Of a stretch of DNA of 38,377 bases, positions 37,206-38,377 are shown one piece after another; position 1 is the stretch's first letter; each line of letters opens with the position of its first letter. The notes beneath the pieces were generated by a model that saw only the letters and a program-made list of their open reading frames with translations, was not told the DNA's origin and made no database searches. This DNA comes from Curvibacter sp. GTDB lineage: Bacteria > Pseudomonadota > Gammaproteobacteria > Burkholderiales > Burkholderiaceae_C. The stretch covers positions 1 through 38,377 of the forward strand of contig JADCGR010000062.1 in assembly GCA_020248905.1 (NCBI GenBank), read 5' to 3'. A program made the position numbers and the translations under genes.

Positions 37206-38231
37206 TTAAGCCAGCAGCATGGCATCGAGCGGGCTGATCGTTGCTCCCGCGGCCACCTTGAGAACGTGCGTGTAGATCATGGTGGTGCTCACGTCGCTGT
37301 GGCCCAGCAACTCCTGCACGGTCCGGATGTCCGTTCCGGCCTGCAGCAAATGCGTGGCAAAGCTGTGACGCAAGGTATGGACGGAGACATGCTTGTGGAT
37401 GCCGGCCAGCGGCAGAGCCCTCTTGAGGGCACGTTGCAGACGCTCCTCATACAGATGGTGGCGGCGCTCTATGCCGCTGCGCGGGTCTGTTGAAAGAGTG
37501 GGGGAAGGAAACACCCAATGCCAGGCCCAGGTCTGACCGGCGCGTGGGTACTTTGAATCCAGTGCGTGAGGCATGTAAACACCCGGGCGTTGCGCCTCGC
37601 GATCGCCCGCCCACAACGCGTAGGAGGCGGCCATCTGGTCGCGCAAGGCGGGGACCAGTGATCGCGGCAGCATGACCACCCGTTCTTTACCGCCCTTGCC
37701 GTTGCGCACCACGATGACGTGGCGGTCGAAATCCACATCCTTGACCCGCAGGTTCAAACCCTCGGCATGGCGCATCCCGGTGCCATAAAGCAGCCGCGCG
37801 AGCAGCGCCGTCTCTCCCCGCATCAGGTCCAGCACCTTGTGTACTTCCTCTCGTGTCAGTACGGTGGGAATACGCTTGTGTGGCACCGGGCGCCCGATGT
37901 GTTGCAGCCAGGGCAAATCGATCCCCAGCACCTGCTGGTAGAGGAAGAGCAGCGCGCTCAGGGCCTGACGGTGTGTGGAGGGCGAAACCTTGCGCTCATC
38001 GGCCAGCATGGTCAGGAAGCACTCCACTTCCTGCTGCCCCATCTCTTTGGGATGGCGCACACCATGAAAGCGGATGTACCAGCGTACCCAGTACACGTAA
38101 GCCTGCTCGGTACTCAGGCTGTAATGCAGATAGCGGATGCGCTCACGCACCTGATCCAGCAGACGCCGCGACTGCAATGGCGGGCGCCCGACCGACGTGC
38201 GGAGTTTGGCGCCTGCGTTAATACTGTTCAT
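37206..38231 (-). CDS. intI: Integron integrase (IntI)
   Basis: A 341-residue tyrosine recombinase. Catalytic residues are all present: R154, H285, R288, H311 and nucleophile Y320, each offset by eight from IntI1. The integron-specific extra segment that distinguishes IntI from XerC/D is visible around [20 protein letters not shown] (residues 224-243). IntI recombines attI and attC sites to capture and reorder gene cassettes. The N-terminal part (about 15-105) is a SAM-like core-binding domain. The start ATG at 38231 lies inside a LexA box, and the stop is four bases before dnaE2. The gene appears intact. The cassettes should lie beyond 38231, off the window. Confidence 0.95.
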   Translation of the reverse strand: MNSINAGAKLRTSVGRPPLQSRRLLDQVRERIRYLHYSLSTEQAYVYWVRWYIRFHGVRHPKEMGQQEVECFLTMLADERKVSPSTHRQALSALLFLYQQVLGIDLPWLQHIGRPVPHKRIPTVLTREEVHKVLDLMRGETALLARLLYGTGMRHAEGLNLRVKDVDFDRHVIVVRNGKGGKERVVMLPRSLVPALRDQMAASYALWAGDREAQRPGVYMPHALDSKYPRAGQTWAWHWVFPSPTLSTDPRSGIERRHHLYEERLQRALKRALPLAGIHKHVSVHTLRHSFATHLLQAGTDIRTVQELLGHSDVSTTMIYTHVLKVAAGATISPLDAMLLA

Positions 38232-38241
38232 AACATCAGTA
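38222..38241. promoter_or_regulatory. LexA (SOS) box over the intI start
   Basis: The sequence reads TACTGT, eight bases, TCAGTA. It matches the LexA consensus TACTGT-N8-ACAGTA at every arm position but one. It covers the intI start codon (38229-38231) and part of the -10 element, the ideal place to block transcription until DNA damage removes LexA. Confidence 0.82.
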
Positions 38242-38266
38242 TCAACGCCAAACCCAATAAAATCAA
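38238..38266 (-). promoter_or_regulatory. Promoter of intI-dnaE2
   Basis: On the minus strand TTGATT (38261-38266) and GATACT (38238-38243) are separated by exactly 17 bases, each a four-of-six match to the sigma-70 consensus. Transcription would begin about seven bases later, at or next to the intI ATG, giving a leaderless message. No ribosome site precedes that ATG, which agrees. Confidence 0.5.
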
Positions 38267-38292
38267 GCCTTCTGAGGCATCAGCATTACTTT

Positions 38293-38299
38293 GTTAGTC
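38293..38299 (+). other. Candidate attI core site
   Basis: GTTAGTC, inside TTTGTTAGTC, lies 62 bases upstream of the intI start in the direction and position expected for attI, and differs by one base from the GTTRRRY recombination core. The surrounding 60 bases are AT-rich. The remaining 78 bases to the window edge hold no clear gene; a 16-codon frame (from 38322) is probably accidental. A cassette array could begin here. Confidence 0.35.
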
Positions 38300-38377
38300 T
38301 GCACCCGGCCCTGTTCATCGGATGCGTTTGCCGGATGGGAGGCGTTTGATCATGGTTTTTGCAGCCGGGTGAAGTGC

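Noticed and set aside
37206..38231. XerC/XerD-type or phage integrase reading of the recombinase
   Set aside because: The extra integron-specific segment and the constant eight-residue offset of all catalytic residues from IntI1 favour IntI; no phage genes or att duplication are present.

Overview
The window looks like the chromosome of a high-GC betaproteobacterium of the order Burkholderiales, most likely family Comamonadaceae. The protein sequences and several gene orders fit this: fmdB / DUF502 / aspS / nudB / endonuclease-like / clsB, the ubiE-ubiJ-ubiB cluster, hemA-prfA-prmC, and a 1307-residue fused FAD/Fe-S oxidoreductase. This placement is inference from recognition; no search was run. 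No rRNA, tRNA or CRISPR array was found.

Layout. Positions 1-165 hold hairpins and a terminator. A rhodanese-grxC pair (224-896, minus) diverges from a plus-strand run: gpmA, ctpA, a MoeB/ThiF-type adenylyltransferase, a GGDEF diguanylate cyclase and a MinD/FlhG-type ATPase (1019-5991). A palindromic element at 6010-6152 separates this run from a long minus-strand block. That block holds folE with a BLUF photoreceptor gene (6152-7305), clsB, an endonuclease/exonuclease/phosphatase protein, nudB, a low-GC mrr gene, aspS, DUF502 and fmdB (7385-13622), a sodium:solute symporter, the ubiquinone genes ubiB, ubiJ and ubiE with a Tim44-domain gene and DUF971 (15270-19653), and the large oxidoreductase (19750-23673). 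A plus-strand ugpBAECQ operon (23861-28710) covers glycerol-3-phosphate/glycerophosphodiester uptake and hydrolysis. An outer-membrane-like protein with a hexanucleotide repeat, a small membrane protein, and hemA-prfA-prmC follow.

The last 5 kb is the most unusual part. An integron integrase gene (intI, 37206-38231) carries all the catalytic residues and the integron-specific extra segment. It lies four bases upstream of a DnaE2/ImuC-type error-prone polymerase gene, in the place where imuA-imuB are usually found. A near-perfect LexA box overlaps the apparent -10 element and the start codon of intI, so integron recombination and mutagenic synthesis appear to share one SOS-controlled transcript. 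A signal-less solute-binding-like gene is third in line. The expected attI site and cassette array would lie at or beyond the right edge.

Other points of interest are a 21-codon, translationally coupled mini-gene between ubiJ and ubiB, an mrr restriction gene inserted into a housekeeping operon behind a strong terminator, the folE-BLUF pairing, a GGDEF-FlhG pairing, and several intergenic repeats.
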